64,000 nt of DNA. It comes from Rhypophila decipiens (lineage: Eukaryota; Ascomycota; Sordariomycetes; Sordariales; Naviculisporaceae). This document shows positions 33,645-46,474 of the stretch, in pieces. How positions within the stretch are numbered: position 1 is the first letter of the stretch; every line of letters begins with the position of its first letter. The stretch covers positions 62,001 through 126,000 of the forward strand of contig MU858131.1 of assembly GCA_033297075.1 (NCBI GenBank), written 5' to 3'. The notes under the pieces are model-generated. The model was not told the DNA's origin. It made no database searches and worked only from the letters and a program-made list of their open reading frames with translations. The position numbers and the translations under genes were made by a program.

Positions 33645-36600
33645 ATGAATAATGTGTCGAATGTCTGCCACGATGAGCTTTTCGGACCGGCTGTCGCCAC
33701 GGAGTCTTGTCGAGGCGGGTTCGACTTCACAGGTAACCTACCTACCTACCTTACGCAGCCCCTTGGATTGATAATGCAATAATACTTTGTTGGCTAGTCA
33801 CTGACATCATTTTTCTATCATAGTGCTATTCCAAGAAAGCGTCCTGTCCATTCCACTGTCGGCTGGGTTTCTCCTGATTGCCCCTATTCAGGTGGCCAGT
33901 ATCTTCAAAGCCGTTTCGGCTGTGAGGTCGTCGCTACTTCTAACTATATTCAAACTAGTATCAACTCTCGTTTATGCCGGACTTAACTTGGCCTTGCTGA
34001 TCTTATGGGCTTCGGGACATGGTGGATCCACCACTCGCGCAACCCTGGCCTCATCCGTGTTGAGCCTCTGCGCCGCTCTCACCCTCGCTGTCCTGTCCCA
34101 AGTTCAACATGGCAAAAGCCCACGACCATCGTTTATCATTACTGGTTATCTCATGATTTCACTACCCCTTAACGGCGCGCGTGTCCGGACCGCCTGGCTC
34201 CTGGCATCGGCATCGGACAAACATGATCTCATGCTGCCAGCTATTCTCACCGCTGCTCTAGCCGTCCAGGTTCTGATTCTCGTCCTAGAGACAAAGAACA
34301 AGAGGAAGATCCTGGCTGATGCGTATCGCAGCCTCTCACGCGAGGCAACCGGTGGCCTGCTCAGCCGTGGGCTCTTTTGGTGGTTAAGACACTTGCTCTC
34401 TGATGGATCCCGGCGCGTCTTGGCCGTTGAAGATCTCGAGTCCATCAACGAAAAGCTTGCATCTCGCAAGCTTTCGAGCGAGCTACAGGCCCGGGTGGTT
34501 CGATGGATGAATAAACGTGAGAACGCAAGGCACCACAAGCACGCCTTGGCTCTGGCTACGCTTTCGGCCTGGCGGTTGGAACTTGCCAAGATTGCGCTTC
34601 CTCGTCTCTGTCTGGTTGCACTTAGCCTGGCACAGCCCTTCCTCATCCGCCAGATCGTAGAGACCATATCGGCGGCTCCCGTCAATCATCAGCAAACTTG
34701 GAACCAAGGATATGGCCTGATCGGTGCTGTGGCTCTGGTCCATACCGGGATACCCATCGCGACAGGCTTTTATCAGCACCTTTCCTTTCGACTCATGGCC
34801 ATGGTCCGGGGCGGCCTCATTTCCCTCATCTACGACAAGGTTGTGCAATCGCCGTCGTCGACCCAAGCCGCCTCGGACTCTGCTGCCATGACCTTGATTG
34901 GTACAGACGTCGAACGAATCTGCGAGACGTGGCATCTTGTGGTGGCCGAAAGTTGGGCCGCTGTCATTCAGCTGGCTTTTGCCGTGTGGCTCCTGCAGAT
35001 GCAAATCGGTCCCGTTTGTGTCACTCCAGTCATTGTTGCGTTGGGTAAGTTCAATGTACCTTGCTCATGTCGATTCTAACCCTAACCTTGCGACTTGTGG
35101 TGTAGTGGCGACCGCCATGTCAGTCAGAGCGGCTGGGTTTGTGACGGCCCGCCAAAAGGTCTGGCTCGAGGCGATTCAAGCGAGGATCAACTTTACCGTA
35201 CATACCCTAGGCTCGATGAGAAGTGTCAAGATGTTGGGTCTCAGCAATAAATTCGAATCGCTCATACAGGGTATGCGTGTTACTGAACTGGAACTCTCCA
35301 AGAGGTTCAGGCGCTTGTCCAGCTTCAATGTCTGCCTTGGTAAGCTGAAACTCTGAGTTGATCCAACGCGGCAGACAGGCACTAATATGAACCGCCGCAG
35401 TAAACTTGCCCTCGATTTTCTCCCAGTTTTTCACATTTGCGACCTTTGCAATCGCCACCAAAGTTCGGGGTAACAGCTTCGTGACGGTGCCGCAGGCAGT
35501 CACAGCCCTGTCCATTCTCTCCATCCTCATGGAGCCTCTAGGCACCGTGTTGATGGTGATTCCTCAGGCATATGCTGCCTTGGGTTGCTTTCAGAGAATC
35601 CAGGACTTTCTTGCTACCGAGTCCTGGGACGACAAACGACTGCCTGAATGCCCGCCAGAAGAAGCAACGAATCTGGACAAGAGCCACGATAAGCCGGACA
35701 TCAACTCGGACCGTGTGGTCATCCATAATGCCACCGTTGGCTGGCGAGGCTCCAGCCCTGTAATCAAAGACATATCACTGCGCATTGGCCGAGATGACCA
35801 TCTCACAGTCATTCTGGGACCAGTCGGCTGCGGCAAGTCTACAATTCTAAAGGCCATTCTCGGCGAAGCCACGATATTCAGCGGCTCTGTCTGGGTCAGC
35901 AGCAAGGAGCTAGCCTATTGCGACCAGAGCCCGTGGCTTTCCAACGGCTCCGTCCGGGAAAACATTGTCTCGGGAACTGACGACTTCGACGCTGCTTGGT
36001 ACGATACCGTCATTCACGCCTGCGCTTTGCACGTCGATCTGCTGCAGTTGTCCGACGGTGACGCGACGAATGTCGGGAGTAAAGGGGTTTCGCTCAGCGG
36101 TGGGCAGAAGCAACGCCTGGTAAGTTGAACTTGACTGCCCTCGGCGCATGCCCGACTATTGTACTGAGTTAAGAAAAAAACAGACATTAGCTCGGGCACT
36201 TTATGCGCGCAAGCCTATCGCTGTCCTGGATGATGTGCTGAGCGGCCTGGATGCCGTCACCCACGACATCGTCACCACGCGAGTCTTTGGACCTGATGGA
36301 CTGGTCCGGAAGCTGGGTATGGCAGCCATTCTGGCCACGCATTCTGGTGAGTAGCTCATACTATAGCGTTTAGGGAAAAAACGTGTGTCGTCTTGGGAAC
36401 TAACGGACCACACACAACACGCAGTGAGCCTATCCGCCATCGCGGACCAAACCATCATACTTGACGACCAAGGACAAACCATTCAGCAGACTAGCTCATC
36501 TGAGAATATGGCTGCTTCTCTTAGGCGGCAACAGCTATTAGCCGGAGACGATGGCTCTTCTTCGGCGAGCTCATCAGGAAATAATAGCCTCCCACCTCCC

Positions 36601-38992
36601 GAAATTCCAGCTGGTGAAACTACTCAGGGCTCAAGCACCACGAAACGAGACGATGATGACAAGAGACAGGTGGGAGACTTGTCCATCTATCTATACTACT
36701 TCTCGGCTTTGGGATGGCTCAGGTTCGCCTTGTTCGCTATCTTTGTGGCTTCATACTTGGGATTCAGCACCCTGCAATGTAAGCATGCTTCCTTCTTCCA
36801 TCAGATGCGCCCCTTTTTATCTGTGCTGATGATGTGGGTGAGTGCAGATGCATGGGTCACACTGTGGGCGGCCCAAAGCAGCGACGGATCGCAAGCATCA
36901 CGGCTTGGCTACTGGCTTGGGTTATATGCACTTTTTGGTGTTTTTACTGCGGCCGGTCTTATCTCTGCCGTCTAGTGAGTTGTTCTTCTCCTACTTGAGG
37001 CTCTTCTTGTGCTAAATGATTATACCCACCTCAGCTACATGTACGTGGTGATCGTACCAAGGTCTGCACAGTCTCTCCACTTGACTGTGCTTCGGGCAGT
37101 TATCAGAGCTCCAATGTCTTTTCTCGCCAAGACCGACACCGGAGGGTTGGTTAACAGATTCAGTCAAGACATGCAATTGGTTGACATGACCCTACCCGGG
37201 GCACTCGTGAATGCGAGCTTTCGTCCGTAGCAAACTTCCAGTTTAACCCCCAACCCCCCTCGAGGAAGAAGCTGGTCGCTAACCAATTTGAGAATCATAT
37301 AGAGCTTGCTGCGTGTTTCGCGGTTGCAGCGTTGGCCATTCTCGCTGTTTCCTACTTCGCAGCTGTACTGCCCTTCGTCGCCTGCGCTCTCTACTTCCTC
37401 CAGCGCTTTTATCTGAGGACATCACGGCAGCTTCGACTACTAGAGTAACGTTCTCCTATTGCTACCTTGCAAATTGATATCAAGTAACTTACTAATGCTT
37501 GGCTTACATGTAGCCTGGAAGCAAAAGCACCTCTCTATTCTCACGTTCTCGAGTCTCTCCAGGGCATCGCCACTATCCGAGCATATGGCTGGACGGGCAA
37601 CCACGTGGCCAAGAATCTCGCCCTCCTCGACAGGGCCCAGAAGCCTTATTACTTGCTCCTCTGCATCCAGCGATGGCTGACTCTTGTATTGGGACTGACG
37701 GTCGCCGGGCTCGCGATACTGCTCACCACCCTGGGCGTCACGCTCCGCAGCAGGCTGGACGCCGGTTTCCTCGGCGTCGCCCTTGTCAGCATGATGAATC
37801 TCGGCCATTCCTTGGCTGCTCTCATCACCTTTTGGACCTTGCTTGAGACGTCCTTGGGTGCCATTTTGCGCGTCAAGACTTTCTCCGAGGATACCCCGAC
37901 CGACAAACCTCGCGAGATGAATGTGGATACAAAAATCCCCGCTGGCTGGCCGTCTCAAGGATCAGTCATCATTGAGAATTGGTCGGCTCACTATAATGGG
38001 TATCTATTTCTATATATCCTCACTACAAGTCTTAAACAGTCACGGTAGCTAACATCGTATCTAACCACAGTCACCCCGTGCTTCGCAACGTTAATATTTC
38101 GATTCAGGCCGGGGAGAAAGTTGCCATATGCGGCAGGACAGGAAGGTAAAAGAGTCACCATCTCGAGCTGGCATAGTTCATCATTCCACAACTTGAAGCC
38201 TTGAGACGAGTAAAGACTTTGCTAACGAAAAGCGCGCGCCGCAAACAGTGGCAAAACCTCACTTCTCTTATCCCTACTCGGCATGGTCGAGGAGTCTACC
38301 GGGAGGATCGTCCTGGACGATGTCGATCTCGCATTAGTACCCAAAGATGTCACCCGCCAGAAGCTCACATGTCTCACGCAAGACCCTTTCTTGTTTGACG
38401 CCAGTGTCAGACTGAATGCTGATCCGCACGGCGAGGCTACAGATGCTGACATTATCTCTGCCCTGCAAAAGGTCGGGCTTTGGGATATCTTGCGATCAAA
38501 GGAGAACAACAACAACAGCACAGAAGAGAGTACCTCGACGAATAAACTTAATATGAAGATGGAAGAGGACTTCTTGTCCCAAGGGCAAAGAAAGCTTTTC
38601 TGCCTCGGCCGTGCGCTTTTGCGCAAGAGCCCCGTCCTGGTTTTGGATGAGCCGAGCAGCGGGTAAGTAGTAACTCCCTCCCTCTACCCTCTTTTCCTTG
38701 CGTTTCATATCTGAAAACAAGAAAAAGACACTCATAATTCCACAGTGTTGACGCCAACACCGAATCCGACATACAAGCCATCGTCGAGTCCGAGTTCGCG
38801 ACTAGCACTGTCATCATGGCAACGCACAGTCTCGCTGGTGTCGTCGGTAGATTTGACAAGGTTGTCGTTCTAAACGGGGGCGTGTTACTCGAGTATGGTG
38901 AGCCAGAGGAGCTATTGGGGAGGGTTGATGGGGCATTCGCGAAGCTCTTTGCTGCGCAACGTGCAAGACCCGAGGAGACTTCTTCTGCGTAA
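33645..38992 (+). CDS. ABCC (MRP-type) ABC transporter
   Basis: Thirteen exons with consistent phases give 1485 aa: 33645-33732, 33824-35044, 35106-35339, 35401-36119, 36184-36346, 36425-36778, 36848-36974, 37035-37222, 37303-37444, 37514-37999, 38071-38145, 38249-38662, 38746-38992. The start block ends CRGGFDFTVLFQESVLSI after splicing, usual for fungal ABCC proteins with an N-terminal TMD0. Two membrane domains alternate with two nucleotide-binding domains: NBD1 has GPVGCGKST (about 654), LSGGQKQR (about 746) and IAVLDDVLSGLD; NBD2 has GRTGSGKTS (about 1261), LSQGQRKL (about 1375) and VLVLDEPSSGVD. Each has the switch His in ATHS. Asp in place of Glu after the NBD1 Walker B is normal for this subfamily. 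A likely efflux pump; substrate unknown. The donor of exon 8 (GTCCGT) is the least certain. Confidence 0.92.
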
Positions 38993-39735
38993 GGTACCTA
39001 GGTACCTAGGTAAGGTAAGCAGGGTGTTGATAACAATATTAGCTATTCCTGTATCCTCGGCTGCAAAGATTGCATCACTAGTGTCGATTTTCTGCAGACA
39101 CCCTAAGCCCGGAATGGGCAGGATGGCACGCGACACCCCACAACACAAGACTCTGCTGCCGCCCGAACGGCAAACGCGCTCTGCTGCTCACTCTCTGCGA
39201 CAGACTTTTTGTCGCTTTTTCTGCTCCAAAAAGCAGACCCTTCAAGCTGCCAAGAGGCAGCGTCGCAGGCCGACCCCTCTGTTGAGCAACTTTCTCCCCA
39301 CGGCCGCTACCACACAGTTCCACTTTGCCCAGCTGCCCAAACCTCTTGGCCCCTTCTCGACCCAGTCCAAAGCCCATCAAACCCGCAAATCCAGGGACCA
39401 GCATGCCCTATCAATACCCGGCATTTCTACACATGCTCTCAGCTCTCGCTGTGATTGGCGGGTGATTGGCGGGTGTTTGGCCCTGTCCGAACGCCTGGGA
39501 AAAAAAAGTATTCGACCGAGAAGGGACTTCATGAGGCGATTACTGGTGGCCATCCGCATCGCCACGTCCAAGGGAAAATACCGGTATATGGCTATTGCTC
39601 GCGTGACTAAGATGTGGAGAGGAGAGATGATAGAGGCAGGATTTAAAAGGGCAGATCAGAACTCCCTTCTTCTCTGTTCTCGATTTACCTCTCAGTCCCG
39701 TCCTCTCTCCAAGTCGGCATTCAAGAATCAACAAG
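38993..39735. other. intergenic region upstream of the phosphate carrier
   Basis: Starts with repeats of TACCTAGG right after the transporter stop (38994-39012). A TC-rich leader precedes the ATG at 39736. CCACGTCC at 39561-39568 is only a partial match to the CACGTG phosphate box. No gene seen. Confidence 0.5.
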
Positions 39736-41664
39736 ATGGCGGTCCTCCACCAATACGACTACCTCTTTGCCATTGGCACCATCTTTGCCTTTTTTGACGC
39801 ATACTTCCTTGGAGCCAACGATGTTGCCAACTCGTGGGCCACGAGCGTGTCGGCGAGGTCGCTGACCTACGTCCAGGCCATGTGCCTCGCCGCCGTTATG
39901 GAGCTTGCTGGCTGCATCGGAGTCGGAGGCCACGTCGCGAGCACCATCAAGAACAACATTGTTGACGTCGATGCCTTTGCGGGCGCCCCGGCGCTGCTCA
40001 TGCTCGGCATGGTCTGCACCGTCGTCTCGTCCAGTGTTTGGCTGGGTATCGCTACCAAGATCGGGTTTCCAGTCAGCACGACACACACCGTCATGGGCGG
40101 TATCGTAGGCTTCGGTATCGCTGCTGTTGGACCCGAGAATGGTGAGTAACACACGCGCCGCTGTTTCTTCTGGGCTGAAGACTGACCAAGTTGTCGCAGT
40201 GAAATGGATTGCCAAAGGTTCTGGCGTTGAAGCCATCAATGGCGGCGTGGTCTCCGTCTTTGCTTCATGGCTCATTGCCCCATGCCTTGCCGCCTGTTTC
40301 GCTAGCATCCTCTTCATCATCACCAAGTACCTCGTCCTCCTGCGCAAGGACCCAGTGAAGCGCGCCTTTTTCCTGCTTCCTTTCTACTTTGGCATGACGG
40401 CCTCCCTCATCACCGCTCTCCTCCTGACCAAGGGCGGTAGCATCAAGTCGACGTTGGGCGAGCAGGTCAACGCTGCCATCATTGTCGCTGTCGGTGCTGG
40501 CGTTGCCATCCTCGTTGCCGTGTTTTGGTTGCCGTGGCTCTGGCGCGTCATTGTCATGAAGGACTGGCAGCTCAGCTACGTGCACATCCCACTCGGACCT
40601 CTTCTTTTGCGCCGCGGCGAAGTTCCCCCACCCCCTGAGGGCAGTGAGAAAATCATCAGGGATTACTACGCCGACCACCTGACCCTGGAGGAGCTCCAGG
40701 CCAAGCGAGCCGCGGCCGGTACCGACGCAGCCAACGCCGATCCCGAGAACACCATGGTCCCTGTCCCTATCAACCCAGGAGATGAATCGGCTGCCAACGA
40801 AAAGCTCTCTCCGGCCCCTGCCCCTGTCCCTTCCCCCCCACGCAAGTCGCTCATCGGTCCCAAGCCAGCCGGAAGCAACCTTTCGCCGAGGGTACTCTTC
40901 TGGTGGCTCAAGTGGGCCTTGCTCCAGGGTGTCGATCTCGACATTGTCCAGCTCCAGAAGAACAAGCAGGACCGTCTCGCCGGTGATCTGGAGATGGCCC
41001 ACGCCGGAGCCGCGCATTACAACAACGACGTGGAGCACATGTACCGATTCCTCCAGATGATGACCGCCGCCACTGCCTCCTTCACCCACGGTGCCAACGA
41101 CGCTGCCAACGCCGTCGGTCCCTTCTCCACCATCTATGCCATCTGGAGTTCGGGCGAGCTCTCGGGCGCAAAGACCGACGTTCCTCTCTGGATTCTTGGC
41201 TTCCTCGGCTCTGCCATGATTATCGGTTTGTGGACATATGGCCATAAGATCATGGTCAACTTGGGTATGTCGTGTTTCTCTTTCACTCCTACATGATTGA
41301 AGCTAACCATTCTGCTCAGGCAACCGAATCACACTCATCTCGCCCACTCGTGGATTCAGCTGTGAGCTCGGCAGCACCATCACCATCATCGTTGCCACCC
41401 GCTTCGGACTCCCCATCTCCACCACCCAATGTATCACAGGCGCGACGGTTGGCGTGGGCCTCTGTAATGGGAGCTGGCGCACCATCAACTTCAGGATGGT
41501 AGCCTGGATCTACTTTGGCTGGATGTAGGTGTCATTCCCTTTTTTCCCGTTCCAGAACAAGCAAAAACTGACAATAATATTTTCTTTATAGTGTGACGGT
41601 GCCGTGCGCGGGCTTAATATCAGGCCTTCTTATGGCCATCATCATTAATGCCCCGAGGTGGTAA
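39736..41664 (+). CDS. PHO89: Na+/phosphate symporter, Pho89/PiT family
   Basis: Exons 39736-40141, 40200-41264, 41320-41524 and 41592-41664 (introns 58, 55 and 67 nt; phases 1, 1, 2) encode 582 aa. The duplicated PiT signature is clear: GANDVANSWATSVSARSLTY near the N-terminus and GANDAANAVGPFSTIYAIWS in the second half. About ten to twelve membrane spans flank a hydrophilic, Pro-rich central loop. PiT proteins such as yeast Pho89 and Neurospora PHO-4 import phosphate with sodium at high affinity, usually induced by phosphate starvation at alkaline pH. The ORF is complete with all invariant residues I know of. Confidence 0.95.
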
Positions 41665-42541
41665 ACGGAACAAGTTTTTTGGTTTTTCTTTTTAGATGGG
41701 AATTGGCGTTATCAGATAGGAGTCCTTTTGTGGCTCGAGATTATACTTGGCATTTCAATTGGTGAGCGAAAATAAATGATGATTATCCGTATAGAGGTTA
41801 TCAATGTCAAGTTTACAGATAAACTGTTCGTCATCGTGGCTTGTGGGTGCTCAAATTCGCCCACACTATTAAGGCCCTGATCGATTCACGGTGACCAAGG
41901 GCTCTCAAACTTCATTTAATACATGCCAAGTTCGTTGAATCGTTGAATGCACGCCAAGTTCTTTTAAATGTATACGCTTGGCCGATTTGGGCGAGTTTGG
42001 AATTCAAATGTCAGCTCATCTAAGTTTTGGCTGAGTAATAAAAAGTCCAGTACGTATATCTTAAAAGTGCCCCCTTTAGAAGACCTATTTTGGGGAAAGT
42101 TACCAAGTATTTTCACTCGTCTAAAGCTCAGGTACTGCAAATCGTTATTTGGGAACTGTTTAAGTTGCTCCCACGAATTTGAAAAAGAAATATCGAGTGC
42201 CAAGCCAAGACCTACTATTTCCAAAATGTCACTTTTCGGGAGACCAACTCAAATGGCCACGGATCGATCAAGATCTAATATTGGCTTGGCGTATGCGTGT
42301 CGTTTGCTCGGCCCTTAAAATGTTACCATGTATGAATTGGCTTTTCCTATTTGTCATTCGTGAGGTCGGGCTTCCAAAGTGGTTGGGTACAACGGGCGTC
42401 CTGAGCGCGAGCCAAGAAACGTCTTCGCTAGGTTCTTTTCAGCCGCATTCAATACACATCACGTCTGTTGACGACGTCCTCGTATCTTTCTCAACCTCTG
42501 CGACAGCCCCAAACCTTCAAGACTTTTCACCAGCCGCCAGC
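41665..42541. other. intergenic region, no gene recognised
   Basis: AT-rich. The right end (about 42400-42541) is the likely promoter and leader of the gene at 42542. Nothing protein-like seen. Confidence 0.5.
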
Positions 42542-44218
42542 ATGCCGCCGACAGTGAAACACATAGTAGCCGGCCTGAGCCTGGTTCTGGCGGTCAGCGG
42601 CATCCGCGGCCCAAGCACCGTATCAGCACCAGAATCAACCACGGCGATGGTCATATCCAGGAACAACGCCATGATCCATCGTCGAGACATTACGAGCTGG
42701 GGCGGCTATGCGCTCCTCGTCGAGGACTTGCCAGCGCCCCCCAGCGGATTGATCTCTTGCGAGAACACAAAAGCAACTGGACCGTGGTACTGTCCCAAGG
42801 GCACCACCTGCCACGGCGAACCCGAGGAGAACTACTACCCAGTGTGCTGCCCCGGCGCAGGTGGGCAATAATCATTAGTCCCTCGTCTCATCTGCCAAAA
42901 GAACTAACTGAACAGCAGCCGACTGCTCTCTCCTGCTCTGGTCCCTGTCCGCCTGTGCCGACACAACATGGACCCTTTGGCGAGTTGGCCCGACGTATAG
43001 CAACGGGGATAGGCTCTGCTGCACGGGCGACCAGACTGCCGTTGAGAACAAGGATAAAATCCAATGTCTGAACAACAGCCTGCCCATACCGACTAGTATC
43101 GTCCTGCCCAAGGTAAGCAGGGAGCTTCTCTTCGAGTTGGAACTGGGTCATCATTCCTCTTTTGGTTTCCACATTCTAATATCCCGTACTGCTATATATG
43201 GGACGAGCTGCTAATGGGATGGCACCTTGGCCTAATTAAATTATTTAGCTCAAGCAAATTACTCAAACTGCAGCACCACCACCCGGACAAACTGACCCCG
43301 TAACCATTGGCGGTGGAGGGGATAATGGTGTCGGACAAGGTACGAATCCGCCCGGCGAGAGCATCCCTACGACAGGGTACAGATCCCGCCCGACCACCAA
43401 CATCAACTAACTCCAGTGAATCCGGCACAGATACTGGTGGTCATGACACGGACACCAGTTCTGGCTCTGGCTCTGGTTCAAACTCAGGCTCCCCAGGACC
43501 TTCTTCATCATCGACAGACTCAGGATCAGGATCCAGCGCCGGCCTCTCTCAACCCGCCACAATCGCCATAGCCGTGCTCGCCACCATCGTCGGCCTATCT
43601 GCAATCTTCATCGGATGGCTCCTCTGGGAGAGAAGCAGAAAACGGCAACTACTTGAACTGGCAGCAGCACAAACCGGTCTCCCTGTCCCACCACCCCCAC
43701 AGCTACCCCAACCACCCATGACAACTTCCGCCACTGCACCCGGGCCAGGACCACAACCACAACCCGTGTATATCTCTGGTCCTGCTCCCGTCCCGATCCC
43801 GGGGCCGCCGGGAGCGTATAACACTGCCCGTGGCAGCGGCGGTGGCATGGTTACGGGCCCAGGTACTGGTAGTGAAAACATCATTTCCACTACCTCTACT
43901 ACACCCAGTCCCGGTCCGTCATCTAATACGTTTCCGGAACCGGTCTCAGGGTTAATCCCGCCGCCTGCTTATGTCCCGCCGCCCCATGGACATCCAAATA
44001 CCCAGGAGTTACACGCCTCTACGCCTGCGCCCACCCCTGGCAGTGATACCCTGTTGCTTATACATCCACATGGCCATGGGCAGGGACAGGGACAGCCAAA
44101 TGATCATTCGGAATTGGACGGGAATGCGCGCTATCAAGCTCCTGGATCACCGAGAGGCCACCCCATGACGGGCGGTGCCACAGGACATCGTGGAAGTTTC
44201 GGGGAGGAGTGTACTTGA
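42542..44218 (+). CDS. secreted-head single-span membrane protein
   Basis: Four exons, 42542-42860, 42919-43112, 43249-43339 and 43431-44218, encode 463 aa. A signal peptide is likely at the start (HIVAGLSLVLAVSG). The ectodomain has about ten cysteines (WYCPKGTTC, YPVCCPG, RLCCTGDQ), then a Ser/Gly-rich stalk, a membrane span (ATIAIAVLATIVGLSAIFIG), and a Pro-rich tail. The design equals that of the gene at 24542, and both tails end in a similar HGxGQGQGQxND stretch, so they may be distant paralogues. The third intron is uncertain: 43340-43430 (GTACGA, CTAAC, ACAG) is chosen over a 40-nt alternative. Probably a surface sensor or adhesin-like protein; function unknown. Confidence 0.75.
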
Positions 44219-44591
44219 ACTGCTGACTTCTTTTTCCTACGGCTTACATGATTAGCGGAGGAATCTCATGTTGCTGGTGCCTTACAATCTCAAAGGTTCC
44301 TGTGTTATTTACCTTCCCTCTTTTAAGGGTTATTCTTTGGTTATAACACGAGGAACATGTGGGTGTAGGCCCGCTAGACAGGTACCTTGAAAATAAGTCC
44401 ATAGTTCGAAGTAGTCCTATATGTCGAGAATGAGTCCGAAGAGTAGGCTATAATTGCAAAGACAATTTATGTATAGCATTACAGTGCTTTCTTTCTATCT
44501 ATCCTGTTCTCTTGCTAGCCGGCTAAAGCTATCTCTTGTGGTTAGGACCAGCCTACCTAGCAAAAAATGCCAAAGGGGTTATAGTCAGAGC
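44219..44591. other. convergent 3' intergenic region
   Basis: Between the stops of the membrane protein gene and the small minus-strand gene. Nothing seen. Confidence 0.5.
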
Positions 44592-45005
44592 TCATTCATT
44601 TCCTGAAGGGAAATCCTCAGCCTTGAGTCCTTTAAAGGTAATAATGATCGTATCACGGGCCTAAATAAAGCCGTTTTTAAAGAATCCGTTAGTCATGAAA
44701 ATATCTTGAACCGAGTTTGACACACCGTAACTGTGGCAACTGTACCCTACATGGGGTGGTGGTGGTGCTGGGCTAGGAGGAAGGATGCATTAATATATGG
44801 AACTCACAACCGCATGATCCGCGACGAGAGCATGCCTCCAGTTCCGAGACTCTTGGAGCTTGTCCTTGACTTCCTGGAGCGTGGCTTTGGAAGTTGGGAT
44901 AAGGACGTTGCATGAGTTGGCATCCCCAGCCTGCGGGTTGATATGTTGGGCTCGGTCTCGTACCCAGGCAAACATGGGGAGGTCGTCCCTGTCGACAGAT
45001 GACAT
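44592..45005 (-). CDS. small two-exon protein of unknown family (88 aa)
   Basis: Exon 1 45005-44808 (66 codons) and exon 2 44660-44592 are joined by a 147-nt intron (GTGAGT, CATGACTAACGG branch, TTTAG) at phase 0. The protein starts MSSVDRDDLPMFAWVRDRA, has a block SCNVLIPTSKATLQEV, and ends GLKAEDFPSGNE. It has no signal peptide or membrane span. The frameshifted gene at 28316-27906 shares sequence, intron position and surroundings, which supports it as a true gene family despite its small size. I recognise no domain. It lies tail-to-tail with the membrane protein gene at 42542, as its sister does with that at 24542. Confidence 0.65.
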
Positions 45006-45287
45006 TTTGGATTGTGAGGAAGAAGTATTTGTAATTAGAGTATTATGAGTAACTTAAATTCCGGGATTTGGTAATGACCAGGTGTATGCAAACCTGTTGG
45101 GAATTCTATGACCCTAACGCTGTTGATGGCGATGATTTATACATTTGGCCTCAGTAAATCTCGCTCTCGATTCTGAAGAGGTGGAGATTACTGAATTCTT
45201 TATTCACGACCGTTGGGCGTTGTCTATCGAGGATGATTCTTTTATTCTCATCATCACGGTCATGACCAAACACCCCAACATACTCAC

Positions 45288-45941
45288 CTGTTCTTTCACA
45301 GCATCGCCCGTTTGGTGATAGCAGTTGGCGCAGCCAAAGGTAGTGATCATCTGGGATTCCATTTTATTCTTGCAGTCATTGTCTCGGTCCTCGATAGTTG
45401 GGCCAGTCAAGACTTTTATCAAAGCCCAGGAGCTATTAAGGACAGGGTCTTGGACTTATAGGGCAAACTGAACGCCGTTTACGATTGACGGGCTACTGTT
45501 GGTTCCAGACTCTGGCAACCCGTGGTCAGCGTTGGCGCTAACAACTTGCTTGACCCAGGTTTCGCCGAGCGTGGGGGCCGGGACGAACTCAAGAGGGCAC
45601 CCCCTAAAGCTGCCAACATGATGGAAACATCCCACGCCAAGCTGTTTGAGGCAGACGAGACCTTGAACTGATGATTCAGATCAACGACAATACTGTGCTG
45701 AAATGGGCTTTGTGCTGGCTGGTTGGATGGAATGGTTTATCCCTCGCCTACGACTGTCTTGCCACCAGTCACACCCATTGTGAGCTATAACAAGGACGAG
45801 CGCAAGGGAGGCGAATCGACAAATAACGGCGAATGCGAAACATTTCTTGAATGTTCCTTTACCTCCTAGGCAGCTGGGTAGCAGCCTTCCAGAATACGGG
45901 GTGTTGATCAGGTGAGCATTCCGCGTCCGAGGTCTGTCCAT
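45288..45941 (-). pseudogene. decayed gene with in-frame stop, unknown family
   Basis: From an acceptor near 45668, an open frame of about 70 codons (with FVPAPTLGETWVKQVVSANA) reaches TAA at 45458-45456; the same frame then continues for exactly 56 codons, including FGCANCYHQTGDAVKEQ, to a GTGAGT donor at 45287 in phase 0. A C-to-T change would explain the stop. Upstream, another frame (45941-45700) has a signal-like hydrophobic stretch followed by HNGCDWWQD. Weak DNA similarity to the last part of this frame recurs upstream of the sister small gene (around 28560-28640). I read it as a broken gene of an unknown, probably secreted protein. Confidence 0.5.
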
Positions 45942-46474
45942 TGTTCAGGTCTAGTAAACCCACGGCCTGGGCTTGGTCAGTAGAAACGAGAACGAGGATA
46001 TGGTCTCTCTAGATCTGGAAAAGACTGCGCGCTGTTCAGTTAAAATCTTGATGGATCCACTGAGTCACGCGTGTTCTTGGAGTGCACTACCAAGAAACTC
46101 AAACCAGGATTCACAAACATCTTTTTAGAGCGAGACCCGAAGAAATGTCCCAGTGCATGCCCCTCTAATGAATTAAGGGTCTTTGCTCTCTTCTCTTATC
46201 AGTCTAAGGACATTTTTCTTGCTTTAGATATGTATTGCTTAACTCAGCTAGCCGTGAATGAGAGAGCCTGACTCAGAGCGGGTGAAGATTTATAGTACGC
46301 TTAGCATCCGGCTCAACTATAAAATAGTCCTTTATTTGAAGAGGAAAATTGATTCATATAATTCAGGCCCTTCAGTTTAGGTTGCATTTGAAGAAAATGA
46401 GGCTAATGCGGTTTGGTTTGATTTGAATTGGCTGAACTGTCTTTGTTTTACCAGCTTGTGGTGGGCCATGGTCC
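45942..46474. other. intergenic region, no gene recognised
   Basis: AT-rich; probably includes the promoter of the large gene that follows. Confidence 0.5.

Noticed and set aside
34698..35048. Overlapping ORFs inside the ABC transporter, and similar frames in other genes
   Set aside because: Shadows of the true coding frame in GC-rich exons.
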